Below are positions 8,503 to 18,115 of a stretch of DNA of 64,000 nt, in pieces. The translations under genes were made by a program, and so were the position numbers. Source of the DNA: Rhizobiales bacterium UBA1912. GTDB lineage: Bacteria > Pseudomonadota > Alphaproteobacteria > Rhizobiales > Devosiaceae. The stretch covers positions 62,001-126,000 of the forward strand of contig DDGC01000002.1 in the NCBI GenBank assembly GCA_002337455.1, read 5' to 3'. Within the stretch, counting starts at the first letter, position 1. Each line of letters starts with the position of its first letter. The notes under the pieces are model-generated. The model worked only from the letters and a program-made list of their open reading frames with translations, ran no database searches and was not told the DNA's origin.

Positions 8503-8645
8503 CGCTGTGCCTCCTGTCTGTGCTCCCGCCCCGCGCGGCCAGTGAAAGCTAGCCCCGATTCCCGGCCCTTGTCCATTGGGATGACTTGACATCTCCGCCC
8601 CCGGAGGGCCACGACAGCACTCGAGGACGGGGTTAGGAGCGCCGC

Positions 8646-10259
8646 ATGTCCGATAGCGCAGTTCCAGAGCAGCTTGCATTCGAAGCCGGTTTGACCGGTG
8701 CTGTCGACCACCTTCCCTATGGCCTCGCCGTATTCGATTCCGAGCTCCGGCTGGCCACTGCAAACACTCAATACCGTATCGGCATGGGACTGCCGCAGGG
8801 GCTGGTGCTTTCAGGCACTCCCCTCGATGACATATTGCTGTTCATGGCCAGGAGGGGCGATCTTGGTCCGGGTACGCCGCAGGTGGTCGCCGACCAGCGG
8901 CGGCGCCTGATAACCGCCGAGCCCACGACACTGACCCAGCGCACCAACACTTCGGGCCATCAGCTCGAAATCCACACGGCGCGACTGCCCGGTGGCGGGC
9001 TGCTCATTTCTTTTTCCGATGTAACCGACCGGGCTCGGGCCGAAGCGGCGCTCGAACAGGTCAACCACACGCTTGAAGAGCGGGTCAACGACCGCACCCG
9101 CGCCCTTACGCTTCTCAACGCCGAACTGGAAAAGGCCCGCGCCAAGGCGGACGCCGCCAATCACGAGAAGACGCGGTTTCTGGCAGCGGCGAGCCATGAT
9201 CTCCTGCAGCCGCTCAATGCGGCGCGGCTCTATACCTCGACGCTTTTCGAACGTACCCGCGGCACGCCCACGGCCGAACTGGCTTCATCGATCGATGCCT
9301 CGCTCAACGCGGTCGAAGACATCATGTCCACGCTGCTCGACATTTCGCGCATGGATTCGGGAGCGCTCAAGGTCACGCGGACCAATATCGACATTCTCGA
9401 TCTCCTGAAAAAGATCGAGATCGAGTTCCAGCCCCTCGCTAGCGAAAAAAATATCGACCTGCGGGTCGTCGGCGCGTCATTCACGGTGCGCTCGGACCGG
9501 ATGCTGCTGGCCCGGGTTATCCAGAACCTGGTGTCGAACGCTGTCAAATACACGCGTCCCGGCGGCAGTGTTCTGGTCGGGTGCCGCCGGCGCGGCGACA
9601 GCGTGCGTCTCGATGTAATCGACACTGGGATCGGGATCGACCGACACCAGCATCAGATGATCTTCACCGAGTTCTCGCGGCTCGAGCAGGGCGCGCGCAT
9701 TGCGCCGGGATTGGGGTTGGGGCTGTCCATCGTCCAGCGCATCCTTGCCGCTCTCGACCATCCGATGGAGATCGACAGCACGGTGGGCAAGGGCTCACGG
9801 TTTTCCATCACCGTTCCGCTCATCGCCATGGCACCGCGCGCGCCTGCACCGGTCGATGCGGCGCCCGTACGGGAAAGCTCCCAACTTGAAGGGTTGCATG
9901 TCCTGTGTGTGGACAATGAACGCTCAATTCTCGACGCGATGTCGGGCCTGCTGGAGAATTGGGGTTGCGACGTGCGTACCGCCACCTCGCTGAAAGAAAT
10001 CGCGCAATTGGGCATGCTGGAGGGCTGGGTGCCCGATCTGGTTCTGATGGACTACCATCTCGACCAGACCTCCGGGCTCGATGCAATCGAGTGGCTCAAG
10101 CAGATCGTGGGGGGGCATCTCCCCACGGTGCTCGTTACGGCCGACCAGACGCCAGCGGTCCGGCAATTGGCCGAAACGCGCGGTACGCCAGTTCTCAACA
10201 AACCTGTCAAACCCGCGGCCCTGCGCGCCTTGCTCTCGCAGATGAGCAAGCAGCTTTAG
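8646..10259 (+). CDS. PAS-containing hybrid histidine kinase (NahK/ErcS'-like)
   Basis: A 537-residue cytoplasmic sensor kinase without membrane segments. Domain order: PAS_7-type sensor (about 10-125, [14 protein letters not shown]), coiled coil (about 130-175), phospho-acceptor helix with H in [17 protein letters not shown] (about 185), an ATPase domain with [16 protein letters not shown] and GLGLGLSIV, and a C-terminal receiver (about 418-535) with Asp in [12 protein letters not shown]. The start has AGGAG 6 bases upstream. This architecture is shared with ErcS'/NahK kinases that, in pseudomonads, act with AgmR/ErdR-type regulators on quinoprotein alcohol oxidation. An AgmR-like regulator lies at 11416 and a quinoprotein dehydrogenase at 38143, so a link is plausible but inferred. 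The stop overlaps the convergent TetR stop. Confidence 0.93.
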   Translation: MSDSAVPEQLAFEAGLTGAVDHLPYGLAVFDSELRLATANTQYRIGMGLPQGLVLSGTPLDDILLFMARRGDLGPGTPQVVADQRRRLITAEPTTLTQRTNTSGHQLEIHTARLPGGGLLISFSDVTDRARAEAALEQVNHTLEERVNDRTRALTLLNAELEKARAKADAANHEKTRFLAAASHDLLQPLNAARLYTSTLFERTRGTPTAELASSIDASLNAVEDIMSTLLDISRMDSGALKVTRTNIDILDLLKKIEIEFQPLASEKNIDLRVVGASFTVRSDRMLLARVIQNLVSNAVKYTRPGGSVLVGCRRRGDSVRLDVIDTGIGIDRHQHQMIFTEFSRLEQGARIAPGLGLGLSIVQRILAALDHPMEIDSTVGKGSRFSITVPLIAMAPRAPAPVDAAPVRESSQLEGLHVLCVDNERSILDAMSGLLENWGCDVRTATSLKEIAQLGMLEGWVPDLVLMDYHLDQTSGLDAIEWLKQIVGGHLPTVLVTADQTPAVRQLAETRGTPVLNKPVKPAALRALLSQMSKQL

Positions 10260-10852
10260 CTGTTGCGGGCAATCCCGGCCAGAAGCGCTTCGAGAACATT
10301 TTCCCATTCGCCGCGGCTTCCCCCTGCCTCGATCGCCAGAGCGGCGCGATCGAAGGCCGACGATATGACCTGGGTCAGCGGATCGAGCGGTAGCGGCGGC
10401 ATCGCGCCGGCTGCAATAGCCATGCTCAGCCCTTCCTGAAGCGTCCGCGCGCTGTGACACATGTCGATGGCTTCAGCTTCGGCGTGCCCCAAGACAGCGG
10501 GCGCATCGAGTAGCAGGAGCCGAGTGCGGCCCGGCGCGGCCATGGCGTCGAGATAGGCGCGCCCACCCGCCAGGAGCGCTTCTGCCGGTTCAGCTCCCTG
10601 TGCTGACGACTGCTCGATCTCACGCGCAACCGCCGCCGCTTCCGCGTCCACAACTGCTGCAAACAATGCCTGCTTGTCGGCGAAATGATGATAGAGCGCG
10701 CCGCGCGTCACACCGGCCTTTCCGACAATCTCGGGCGTTCCGATTTCCCCATAGGGCCGTTCGGTGAACAAGGCGCGTCCCGCCGCTATCAGCGCGGCCC
10801 GGGTGGCATCCGATCTCTGCTTGTTGCTGCGCTTGGCAGATTCATATTGCAT
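10256..10852 (-). CDS. TetR family repressor
   Basis: A 198-residue regulator. The N-terminal helix-turn-helix (about 14-60) has [18 protein letters not shown] and [21 protein letters not shown]; the remainder is the helical ligand-binding/dimerisation domain. Two dyads lie between it and the divergent VOC gene, one touching its own start codon, so it very likely represses itself and the VOC gene. The ligand is unknown. The end overlaps the hybrid kinase by 4 bases, tail to tail. Confidence 0.92.
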   Translation of the reverse strand: MQYESAKRSNKQRSDATRAALIAAGRALFTERPYGEIGTPEIVGKAGVTRGALYHHFADKQALFAAVVDAEAAAVAREIEQSSAQGAEPAEALLAGGRAYLDAMAAPGRTRLLLLDAPAVLGHAEAEAIDMCHSARTLQEGLSMAIAAGAMPPLPLDPLTQVISSAFDRAALAIEAGGSRGEWENVLEALLAGIARNS

Positions 10853-10898
10853 ACATACAGCCTGTATGTTATTTCGAACTCACATACATACTGTATGT
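10853..10898. promoter_or_regulatory. Two TetR operators
   Basis: Site one is ACATACAG-C-CTGTATGT (10853-10869), directly next to the TetR start codon. Site two is ACATAC-T-GTATGT (10886-10898). They share an ACATAC/GTATGT core, and their centres are 31 bp apart, about three helical turns. They fill the space between the divergent TetR and VOC genes. Confidence 0.8.
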
Positions 10899-10923
10899 TT
10901 CTTTCAAACCAAAGGGAAGTCCC

Positions 10924-11349
10924 ATGCATCCGACCAGCTTTTATCCCGTCGTCATGACCGACAACGTGACCTCGTCCGCGGCCTTCTATGTCGAAAACTT
11001 CGGTTTTCGCGTGTTGTTCGACAGCGACTGGTACGTCCACCTGCAATCGAGCGCCAACCCGGCAATCAACTTTGCGGTGCTCGACAAGACACACCATACG
11101 ATTCCCGAGGCGCATCGCGGCCAGACCGGCGGTGTGCTGCTCAGTTTCGAGGTCGAGGATGTCGATGCCCAGTATGATCGGCTGAAAGCGGCAGGCGTGA
11201 CCCTGCTTCTCGATATTCGCGACGAGGATTTCGGCCAACGCCATTTCATCGTCACCGATCCCAACGGCGTCATGATCGATGTCATCAAGCCGATTCCGCC
11301 CAGCGCCGAGTTTGCGGCCCAGTACGCTGCCGAGGCATTGCCACAGTAA
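10924..11349 (+). CDS. VOC-superfamily (glyoxalase-like) protein
   Basis: A 141-residue single-domain vicinal-oxygen-chelate protein. The paired beta-alpha-beta-beta-beta layout is visible: [22 protein letters not shown], then [23 protein letters not shown] and [18 protein letters not shown]. Relatives include glyoxalases, bleomycin-resistance proteins and dioxygenases; the reaction cannot be told from the sequence. It is divergent from, and probably repressed by, the TetR regulator. AAGGGAAG just upstream of the ATG is the ribosome binding site. Confidence 0.88.
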   Translation: MHPTSFYPVVMTDNVTSSAAFYVENFGFRVLFDSDWYVHLQSSANPAINFAVLDKTHHTIPEAHRGQTGGVLLSFEVEDVDAQYDRLKAAGVTLLLDIRDEDFGQRHFIVTDPNGVMIDVIKPIPPSAEFAAQYAAEALPQ

Positions 11350-11415
11350 CTGCCGGCACGCCAAGTTGGCCCCGGACTCCATCCGGGGCAAACCATCTAC
11401 CAGTTCTCGGTGGCT

Positions 11416-12078
11416 TCAGGCCTGTTGATCCTCGACGAGCTGGGCAAACTGACCCTGCTCGATCTTGGCGGCGGCGATCACCGCCTGGGTGCGGCTATCG
11501 ACGTTGAGCTTTTGCAGGATCGCCGAGACGTGTGCCTTGACGGTGGCTTCCGATATCGAAAGCTCATAGGCGATCTGCTTGTTCATCAGGCCGTCCGAGA
11601 GCATCATCAGCACGCGGATCTGTTGCGGGGTGAGCGTTGCGAGCCGGGCAAGCACCTCGGTCTGTTCATCCTGCCCATCCAGCGAAACGCCTTCCGGCAC
11701 CCACAGCCCGCCGGCCAGGATGGTGTCGATCGACTCGCGAATGCGCGCTGCAGTTTCCGACTTGGACAAAAACCCCGATGCGCCCAGATCGAAGCACCGC
11801 CGGATCACCGCGGTGTCTTCGACCGCTGAAACGATCATCACGGGGATTTCGGGAAATTGTGCCCTCAGAAGAAGAAGCCCGGAGAAACCACGTACGCCGG
11901 GCATGTTGAGATCGAGCAGAACGAGATCACAATCGCGGTTGGCTTCAAGTGCCGCACTCAACCCCTCGATATCGCCGGCTTCCTCGAACGCCATGCCGCT
12001 GTCCCCGCCTTCGAGCGTCTGGCGCAATGCGGCCCGGAAGAGGGGGTGATCGTCGACGATGATGATACGGTGGCTCAT
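11416..12078 (-). CDS. LuxR-type response regulator (AgmR/ErdR-like)
   Basis: A 220-residue response regulator. The receiver has IIIVDDHPLFRAALRQTL, the phospho-acceptor Asp in LVLLDLNMPG, VSAVED and GASGFLSKS. The DNA-binding domain has LTPQQIRVLMMLSDGLMNKQIAYELSI-type sequence and ATVKAHVSAILQKLNV. Conservation around LLDLNMPGVRGFSGLLLLR and NKQIAYELSISEATVKAHVSA is like AgmR/ErdR/ExaE regulators of alcohol oxidation. The start at MSHRIIIVDD was chosen because the frame upstream is not homologous. The hybrid kinase at 8646 is a candidate partner (inferred). Confidence 0.92.
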   Translation of the reverse strand: MSHRIIIVDDHPLFRAALRQTLEGGDSGMAFEEAGDIEGLSAALEANRDCDLVLLDLNMPGVRGFSGLLLLRAQFPEIPVMIVSAVEDTAVIRRCFDLGASGFLSKSETAARIRESIDTILAGGLWVPEGVSLDGQDEQTEVLARLATLTPQQIRVLMMLSDGLMNKQIAYELSISEATVKAHVSAILQKLNVDSRTQAVIAAAKIEQGQFAQLVEDQQA

Positions 12079-12285
12079 TGGGGCGTGGGACCTCGCCGGG
12101 GCAGGAATGGTTTCTGGGGCATTTTTAGACCCCAAGAGTAAACACAATGGAGATAATGCGAAGATCGGGCCGCGAATCAAGCGTTTGTGGGTCTTTTGGG
12201 CCTATTGAACGCCGCAAGACGGGCCTAGAACCAGTTTTCCACTCATAACAGCCTGTTTCCCAGCCGGACCGGGCACTGAGTGCGG

Positions 12286-12735
12286 TCATATGATATCGCC
12301 CTGCCCGTCCGGGTCCTGGGGTTCGGCCAGCATGCCTTCGATGATCTGCTCGACCCGCGCCAGTTCGGCCAGAGACTTTTCGATGGCCGAGCGCCGTTGC
12401 TGGAGCAGATGGCGCTGGTGATGCACCTTATCGAGCGCCCGGCGCAGATGATCGTACGAGCCGTCGCGCAGATCGTAAGTGTCGAGATATTCCTGAATCT
12501 CGCGCAGCGTCAGCCCGACTTGCTTGCCATCGAGAATGATGCGCAGCCGCAGGCGGTCGCGATTGGTATAGAGGCGCTTGTTGCCCACGCGGCGGGGGCG
12601 CAGCATGCCCTTGTCTTCATAAAAGCGCAGGGTCCGGTGCGTTATCGAAAACGCGTCGGCGAGTTCGGCAATCGTATAGATCGCCGGCCCCTCGCTCTGG
12701 CGCGTTGCGCGGTCCTTGCGGGTTTGTCCATTCAT
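12286..12735 (-). CDS. MerR family transcriptional regulator
   Basis: A 149-residue regulator. The MerR winged helix (about 19-87) shows YTIAELADAFSITHRTLRFYEDKGML and NKRLYTNRDRLRLRIIL, followed by a coiled-coil dimerisation helix (about 95-140). No cysteine metal site is visible, so it is not a metal sensor of the classical kind. Similar proteins often control acyl-CoA catabolism genes in alphaproteobacteria, but no such target is adjacent. It stands alone, upstream-divergent from the PodJ-like gene. Confidence 0.88.
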   Translation of the reverse strand: MNGQTRKDRATRQSEGPAIYTIAELADAFSITHRTLRFYEDKGMLRPRRVGNKRLYTNRDRLRLRIILDGKQVGLTLREIQEYLDTYDLRDGSYDHLRRALDKVHHQRHLLQQRRSAIEKSLAELARVEQIIEGMLAEPQDPDGQGDII

Positions 12736-12859
12736 CTTGCTGTCTTATTTCTGCCTTGTCGCTGATCGGCAAGCGATCAGTCAACATCATCACGAACCGC
12801 GACCGGGCGCAATCCATGCTCAAAAATAGCAATTGGATCAATGCAGAATGCAAAGGCGG

Positions 12860-12874
12860 TTAACGCGATATTTA
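12860..12874 (+). promoter_or_regulatory. Possible CtrA site upstream of the PodJ-like gene
   Basis: TTAA-CGCGATA-TTTA resembles the CtrA consensus TTAA-N7-TTAA with one mismatch, about 90 bp before the start. Cell-cycle control would fit a polar factor. A single such match in an AT-rich stretch is weak evidence. Confidence 0.35.
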
Positions 12875-12961
12875 CCATAAACTGTCGAAAGTCACGGTAG
12901 GCGATTCCATCGCCGGAAGCGGTACGGTCGACGTGCCGTCGGGAGCTTGTCGGAAAGCACT

Positions 12962-15900
12962 ATGGCGCGAACGAATCCACATCACGACTGGGATGAGCCG
13001 CAGACCGCCCTTCGCCGGTCCAATGGGACCGAATGGGAAAGCCTGCGAAACGAACTCGTGGCCCTGCTCGACCAGGTCGAAGACCAGGTGGCAACCAACC
13101 AGGCGGCCAAGGATGTTCCTCCTACAGTGCCGTCCCGTCCGACGCCGCATCAGCCCGATCGCCGCTCCGAAGCCCTGCGTAGCGTGCGCCATGCCGTAAC
13201 CCGCCTTGCCGATCGCACCTCGGAAGACCGTCCGGTGATGCGCGAAAGCGTTGTCGATGCGATCAATCAGATTCGTGCGCGCCAGACTGGCGGCACACCA
13301 TCCCAGCCCCAGCCTGCCGCTCCCGCGGCGCCGGCACCCGCGCCGCAATCCGAACTTGCCGGATTTGCCAGGTCGCTCGATGCCATCGGGGAAAAGATTG
13401 CCGGATTTGAAGACCGGATCGGCCAGCGAATTGAAACGCTGGGCGAGAAATCGAACATTGCGGGCCAGATCGACCAACTCAGTGAAGTTATCGAGTTGCT
13501 GGCCGGGGCCGTAGGTGAAACCGGCCAGATCAAACGCATCGAAGCCCAGATCGGCAATCTTGCCGAGATGATCGCGACGGACCGCCAGTCGGGAGAAAAC
13601 GTTACCGCCCAGCGCATCGAAGAGCTTACGGCCACGATCGAAAAGCTGGTCAGTCACCAGCTTCAGACCAGTGAGCATGAAGCCCAGCAGGCAGCGCTGG
13701 CAGATGATCGCCAGGTGCAGGCCATGGCGGTGATCGAGCAGAGCGTCAGGTCTATCTACGACCGCATCGATACGCTGGAAGCGACCCAATCACAGCCATC
13801 GGGCGATATCGAGCGGTTGAGCCGCGACATGGCGGCGCTGACCGAAGCGGTCAGCAAACCTGCCGAGCCGACCAGCCTTCTGGCCAAGATCGACGCATTG
13901 AGCGAGCGCATTTCGACCATCGAAGCACCATCGCGCGACGAAGCCGCCATGCTGGCTGAAAGCGTGGCCGTGCTGCGCGACGTCATTGCCCAGACGATCG
14001 AACCGCGTTTTGTCCAGCTTGAACAGCGTATGGAAACGATGGGCGCTCCGGCCGGAGCGCCGGCTATCGAAACCATCGAAGCCCAGCTGCACCAGATCGC
14101 CAAGCGGGTCGATGAAACCGGTGCCCAGCTAAAGGCCCTGGCCGAGCTGGAGCCCGCCGGTGCTGCACCCGGTCCCGATCTTGATGCCCTGGCCGATATG
14201 ATCGCCAGCCGGGCCCAGGGATTGTCCAGCTCTGGCTCCACCGAGGCCGATGGCATCGAAAAGGCCGACCTTACAGCGCTCGAAGACCGGCTTGCGTCAC
14301 TTTTTGCGCAGGCAGGCGAAGATGGCGCGGAGGCCAGAAATCTGTCGGGCGTGCGAAACTCAATCGCACAGGTCGACAACCGCATTGCCCGGCTCGAAGC
14401 CATGCTCAACAACAAGCCTGCCGAAAGCCCGGCAGATGAGCCGGCGCCTGCCGAGCCCGTGAGCGTGTCTCCCTCACAGCCCCGCCGCAAGCCCGAAGAT
14501 GCCATGCCGGTCGATCCGGCCACCGGTGCTGCGCGCCGCGTTCTTGGTCAGGGTGCTGTCGAGATGGACGACACCCCCGAGGAAATCGAGGATGTCGCGG
14601 CGCCCGAGCCGAGCTTCGCGGTCGATCCGGCCGAGATCGATCGCCCGGCCAAGCCGAAATCGAGCCTTGCCGACCGCGAAAGCCCTTTTGAACCGGCTCC
14701 GGCGGCGCCACAGCCCGATGCTACTAAGCCCAGCGTTTCCAATTCCACACGGGCCAGCTTCATCGAAGCCGCGCGCCGCTCGGCCCGCCAGCCCGTACTT
14801 GAAGAGATCGACGAACCAAAATCGCTGATCGGGCGTGCCCTCGCCCGCTTCCAGCGCGACGAGACCGATGCTGAAGCGCTCCATCCGACCCAGGATCCGC
14901 ATGTAGACATGGAGTCCGAACCGGTCGTCGAGACACGGCGCGACGACGATGACGACGACGATGCCGAGGCCAAGGCGCCGGGCTTTTTTGCCCGCAACCG
15001 GCGTTCCCTGCTGCTTGGCACCGCTCTTGTTGCCGTCATCGCTCTGGCCGTACCGCTGGTCATGGGCCGCATAATGCCCTCACCGCAAACCCAGCCGAGT
15101 GCCGAGAATGCACAAGTCGTGACGCCCGCGGAACCGGCCGGGAATGCAGAATCGGCCGCCGAGGAGGTGAGCGCGACACAGACCGGCACCACCACGGCCG
15201 AACCCGATCTTGCCATGATGTCCGCAATGACGGAAACCGAAGCCGAGACGGCTGAGGCAAGCGAGCTCATGTCCAATGTTCGCGTCATCGAGCAGCAAGC
15301 CCGGCTTAGCGCGGCAAGTGTGGATTCGAACGCGCTGACGGCCATCCCGACCATCGACCCGGTAACCACTGCCGCTATTGGCCCGGCAGGTGGCTACGCG
15401 GCAAATTCCGACAGCCCGGCCCTGCCTCCGATCACAGCACCCGCATCCATTGAACCGGTTGCACTGCGTGCCGCCGCCGACGATGGCGATCGCTTCGCGC
15501 AGTTCGAAGTGGGCGCCATTCTTACCGAAGGGACAGTCGTCGAGCAGGACTTTACCGAGGCGGCAGCCTGGTACGAACGCTCTGCGGCCCAGGGTTTTGC
15601 CCCTGCCCAATACCGCCTTGGCAGCCTCTACGAAGGCGGGCGCGGCGTCGAGCGTGATCTCGACATGGCCCGTCTGTGGTATCAGCGCGCCGCGGAAGCG
15701 GGTAACCGCATGTCCATGCACAATCTTGCATCGCTCTATGCAGGCGGCGAACTGGAAGATCAGGATTTCGCCGCAGCGGCACATTGGTTCGAAGAAGCCG
15801 CCGGGCGCGGCTTGACCGACAGCCAGTTCAATCTGGGCATGCTCTATGCACGTGGTCTGGGCGTCGAACAGGACTTCGAGAACTCCTATATCTGGTTCTC

Positions 15901-16282
15901 GCTTGCGGCCCGCTCCGGCGACGAGGACGCAGCCAATTCTCGCGATGATGTGGCCCGGTCGCTGGAATCCGATGCCATTCAACGGCTCGACGATACAATC
16001 TCGGCCTGGGCTCCGGTCGATATCGACATCGCTGCCAATTTTGCCCCCATCGGTACCTGGGACGAGGCCTTCGACCCCGGCCCGGCCATAACAAACCGCG
16101 ATGTGGTGATGCGCGTGCAGATGCTTTTGGGCAAGCTTGGTTATGATGTGGGCACGCCGGACGGCATTCCCGGACCCAAGACAAGCGAGGCTGTCGCATC
16201 GTTCGAGCGGGCCGCGGGCATGAACGAAAGCGGCGCCATCAATCCACGCCTACTCGCCGTTCTGGGCAGCCAGCCGGTCTAG
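12962..16282 (+). CDS. podJ: PodJ-like polar localisation factor (coiled coil, TM, Sel1 repeats, PG-binding)
   Basis: A 1106-residue single-pass membrane protein. Residues about 1-650 are cytoplasmic, with many heptad-like IEALEDRLASL/IEAQIGNLAEMI segments predicting long coiled coils and Pro/Ala-rich linkers (one at about 490-590). An Asp run lies near residue 660, then a transmembrane helix (about 683-703, LLLGTALVAVIALAVPLVMG). The periplasmic part has several Sel1 repeats (about 846-996, AAAWYERSAAQGFAPAQYRLG and similar) and a C-terminal peptidoglycan-binding domain (about 1046-1104, MLLGKLGYDVGTPDGIPGPKT). This order matches PodJ of Caulobacter and rhizobia, which organises a cell pole. 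ATG 12962 with GGAAAG before it is preferred to a TTG five codons upstream. Confidence 0.8.
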   Translation: MARTNPHHDWDEPQTALRRSNGTEWESLRNELVALLDQVEDQVATNQAAKDVPPTVPSRPTPHQPDRRSEALRSVRHAVTRLADRTSEDRPVMRESVVDAINQIRARQTGGTPSQPQPAAPAAPAPAPQSELAGFARSLDAIGEKIAGFEDRIGQRIETLGEKSNIAGQIDQLSEVIELLAGAVGETGQIKRIEAQIGNLAEMIATDRQSGENVTAQRIEELTATIEKLVSHQLQTSEHEAQQAALADDRQVQAMAVIEQSVRSIYDRIDTLEATQSQPSGDIERLSRDMAALTEAVSKPAEPTSLLAKIDALSERISTIEAPSRDEAAMLAESVAVLRDVIAQTIEPRFVQLEQRMETMGAPAGAPAIETIEAQLHQIAKRVDETGAQLKALAELEPAGAAPGPDLDALADMIASRAQGLSSSGSTEADGIEKADLTALEDRLASLFAQAGEDGAEARNLSGVRNSIAQVDNRIARLEAMLNNKPAESPADEPAPAEPVSVSPSQPRRKPEDAMPVDPATGAARRVLGQGAVEMDDTPEEIEDVAAPEPSFAVDPAEIDRPAKPKSSLADRESPFEPAPAAPQPDATKPSVSNSTRASFIEAARRSARQPVLEEIDEPKSLIGRALARFQRDETDAEALHPTQDPHVDMESEPVVETRRDDDDDDDAEAKAPGFFARNRRSLLLGTALVAVIALAVPLVMGRIMPSPQTQPSAENAQVVTPAEPAGNAESAAEEVSATQTGTTTAEPDLAMMSAMTETEAETAEASELMSNVRVIEQQARLSAASVDSNALTAIPTIDPVTTAAIGPAGGYAANSDSPALPPITAPASIEPVALRAAADDGDRFAQFEVGAILTEGTVVEQDFTEAAAWYERSAAQGFAPAQYRLGSLYEGGRGVERDLDMARLWYQRAAEAGNRMSMHNLASLYAGGELEDQDFAAAAHWFEEAAGRGLTDSQFNLGMLYARGLGVEQDFENSYIWFSLAARSGDEDAANSRDDVARSLESDAIQRLDDTISAWAPVDIDIAANFAPIGTWDEAFDPGPAITNRDVVMRVQMLLGKLGYDVGTPDGIPGPKTSEAVASFERAAGMNESGAINPRLLAVLGSQPV

Positions 16283-16422
16283 TTCCCGAAAACCGCCGCT
16301 TCGGCTCAACCGGCCAGCGGCCCACGCAACCTAAGCTTTTATTTAGGCCCGCGTCGTTACACTATCGCCACGGGGTGCTCGTATCGGCGCTCTGTGACAC
16401 CTGCCTATGATTGGGCCCGGCC

Positions 16423-17355
16423 GTGCTGATCTATTTGCCCATCGCGGAAATGTCGGTGAACCTGTTCTTCCTCGTGGGGATCGGGGGGGCCATCGGGTTC
16501 CTGTCCGGCCTGTTCGGGGTCGGTGGCGGGTTCTTGCTCACGCCATTGCTGATCTTTTCCGGCGTTCCCGCCCCCGTTGCCGTCGCTTCGGTTACCGGAC
16601 AGGTGGTGGCGGCTTCGACCTCGGGCGCCCTGTCCTACTGGCGGCGCGGAGGCATCGATCTTACGCTGGCCATGTTCCTGGTGACCGGGGGCGTGTTTGG
16701 CGCCGGTGTGGGTGTCTGGATCTTCGACCTGCTGCGCTCTTTCGGCCAGCTCGACCTTGCCATTTCGTTCGGCTATCTGGTCTTTCTTGGCTCCATCGGC
16801 TCGCTGATGCTGATCGAGGCCGTACGATCGCTTATCCGCTCGCGGCGGGCCGGTCCTCCGCCGCGCCGCATGCCGGGCCAGCACAACTGGGCCCATGGCC
16901 TGCCGCTGCGTTTCCGCTTCAAGCGCTCCAAACTCTATATCTCGGTCATCCCGGTCATCGGCATCGGCTTTTTTATCGGCATTGTCGGCTCCCTGCTTGG
17001 CATCGGCGGCGGCTTCATTCTCGTACCTGCGCTTGTCTATCTGCTGCGCATCCCCGGTTCGGTGGTGATCGGCACGTCGCTCCTGCATGTCCTGGCGGTC
17101 ATGGCAGCGACCTGCATTCTGCACGCCTATCAGAGCCAGAGCGTGGATATTCTCCTCGCATTCTCGCTGATGGTGGGTAGCGTGGCGGGCGCGCAGTTCG
17201 GCGCGTCGGCCGGGCAATATCTGCGCGGTGATCAGCTGCGGTTCCTGCTAGCGCTTATCGTTCTCGGCGTGGCAATCAGGTTTGCGCTTACACTACTTCT
17301 CGCACCTGACGATCCGTTCTCGACAGCGGTCCTCGGGTTTGGAGAAGGGCTATGA
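16423..17355 (+). CDS. TauE/SafE family sulfite/organosulfonate exporter
   Basis: A 310-residue inner-membrane protein with about eight hydrophobic segments in two similar halves, each with a glycine-rich family motif: GFLSGLFGVGGGFLLTPLLIF and GIVGSLLGIGGGFILVPALVY. A basic cytoplasmic loop (SRRAGPPPRRMPG) separates the halves. Relatives export sulfite, sulfoacetate or related anions. The GTG start was chosen because homologues begin around IYLPIAEMSVN; a TTG four codons upstream is the alternative. Its stop overlaps the next gene (ATGA), so the pair is translationally coupled. Confidence 0.9.
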   Translation: MLIYLPIAEMSVNLFFLVGIGGAIGFLSGLFGVGGGFLLTPLLIFSGVPAPVAVASVTGQVVAASTSGALSYWRRGGIDLTLAMFLVTGGVFGAGVGVWIFDLLRSFGQLDLAISFGYLVFLGSIGSLMLIEAVRSLIRSRRAGPPPRRMPGQHNWAHGLPLRFRFKRSKLYISVIPVIGIGFFIGIVGSLLGIGGGFILVPALVYLLRIPGSVVIGTSLLHVLAVMAATCILHAYQSQSVDILLAFSLMVGSVAGAQFGASAGQYLRGDQLRFLLALIVLGVAIRFALTLLLAPDDPFSTAVLGFGEGL

Positions 17356-18113
17356 TTGCCGCCCGCTTCCTGCTGGTGCTTCTCGCGCTCGTGGCCGCGG
17401 CGACCGGCGCAAGGGCGCAAGGTCTGGTGTTCGGTACGTCCGATCCCACCATTTCGATCCATTCCAACTTTGCCGGCGAAACCATTACGCTGTTTGGCAA
17501 TATCGAGCCGAGCCTCGACGGGACGCCGCCGCAAGGGACGTTCGATGTGGTTTTCGTTATCCGTGGTCCGGTCGAAGAACGCGTGGTCCGGCGTAAATCC
17601 CGTCAGTTCGGCATCCTGCTCAATGCCGATCACGCACTGTTTTCCGGCCTGCCTTCGTTTTATCGCGTGCTATCGAGCCGGCCCCTCGAAACCATTCTCG
17701 ATCCGGAAATCATTGCGGATCGCCGTCTCTCGGTTGAAGCGCAGGTTGCTTTGGCGCTCCAGGAGTCGACCGGCAATGTCGCCCTTTTCGAGAACGAGTT
17801 GGTGCGGCTGATGGGCAATGCAAATCTGTTCCGAACCGATGGGCGCGGTGTCAGCTTTTTGTCTCCGACCTTCTTTTCCACCCGTGTGGTGCTGCCCGCC
17901 AACGTGCCCAACGGCATTTTTCTGGCTCAGGCACTGGTCGTGCAGAATGGCGAAGTGGTCGCGCAGGGCGCGCAACGCTTTTTTGTCCAGAAGTCCGGCT
18001 TCGAGCGGTTCATTGGCGAGGCTGCCGTCAACCAGCCGCTGCTCTATGGAATTGCCACTGTGCTGCTGGCGCTCTTTACGGGCTGGCTGGGCGGCGTGCT
18101 GTTCAGGCGCTGA
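17352..18113 (+). CDS. TIGR02186 family membrane-anchored protein
   Basis: A 253-residue exported protein: a signal peptide (cleavage after ATGARA), a beta-rich extracytoplasmic part, and one C-terminal transmembrane helix (about 228-250, ATVLLALFTGWLGGVLF) ending in RR. It matches the TIGR02186 family, typically encoded directly after a TauE/SafE permease in alphaproteobacteria, as here with a 4-base overlap. It may be a periplasmic partner of the exporter. The biochemical role is unknown. Confidence 0.85.
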   Translation: MIAARFLLVLLALVAAATGARAQGLVFGTSDPTISIHSNFAGETITLFGNIEPSLDGTPPQGTFDVVFVIRGPVEERVVRRKSRQFGILLNADHALFSGLPSFYRVLSSRPLETILDPEIIADRRLSVEAQVALALQESTGNVALFENELVRLMGNANLFRTDGRGVSFLSPTFFSTRVVLPANVPNGIFLAQALVVQNGEVVAQGAQRFFVQKSGFERFIGEAAVNQPLLYGIATVLLALFTGWLGGVLFRR

Positions 18114-18115
18114 GC

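Noticed and set aside
12872..13789. 305-codon minus-strand frame inside the PodJ-like gene
   Set aside because: It is antisense to a coiled-coil coding region with good domain structure; no signal or motif supports it.
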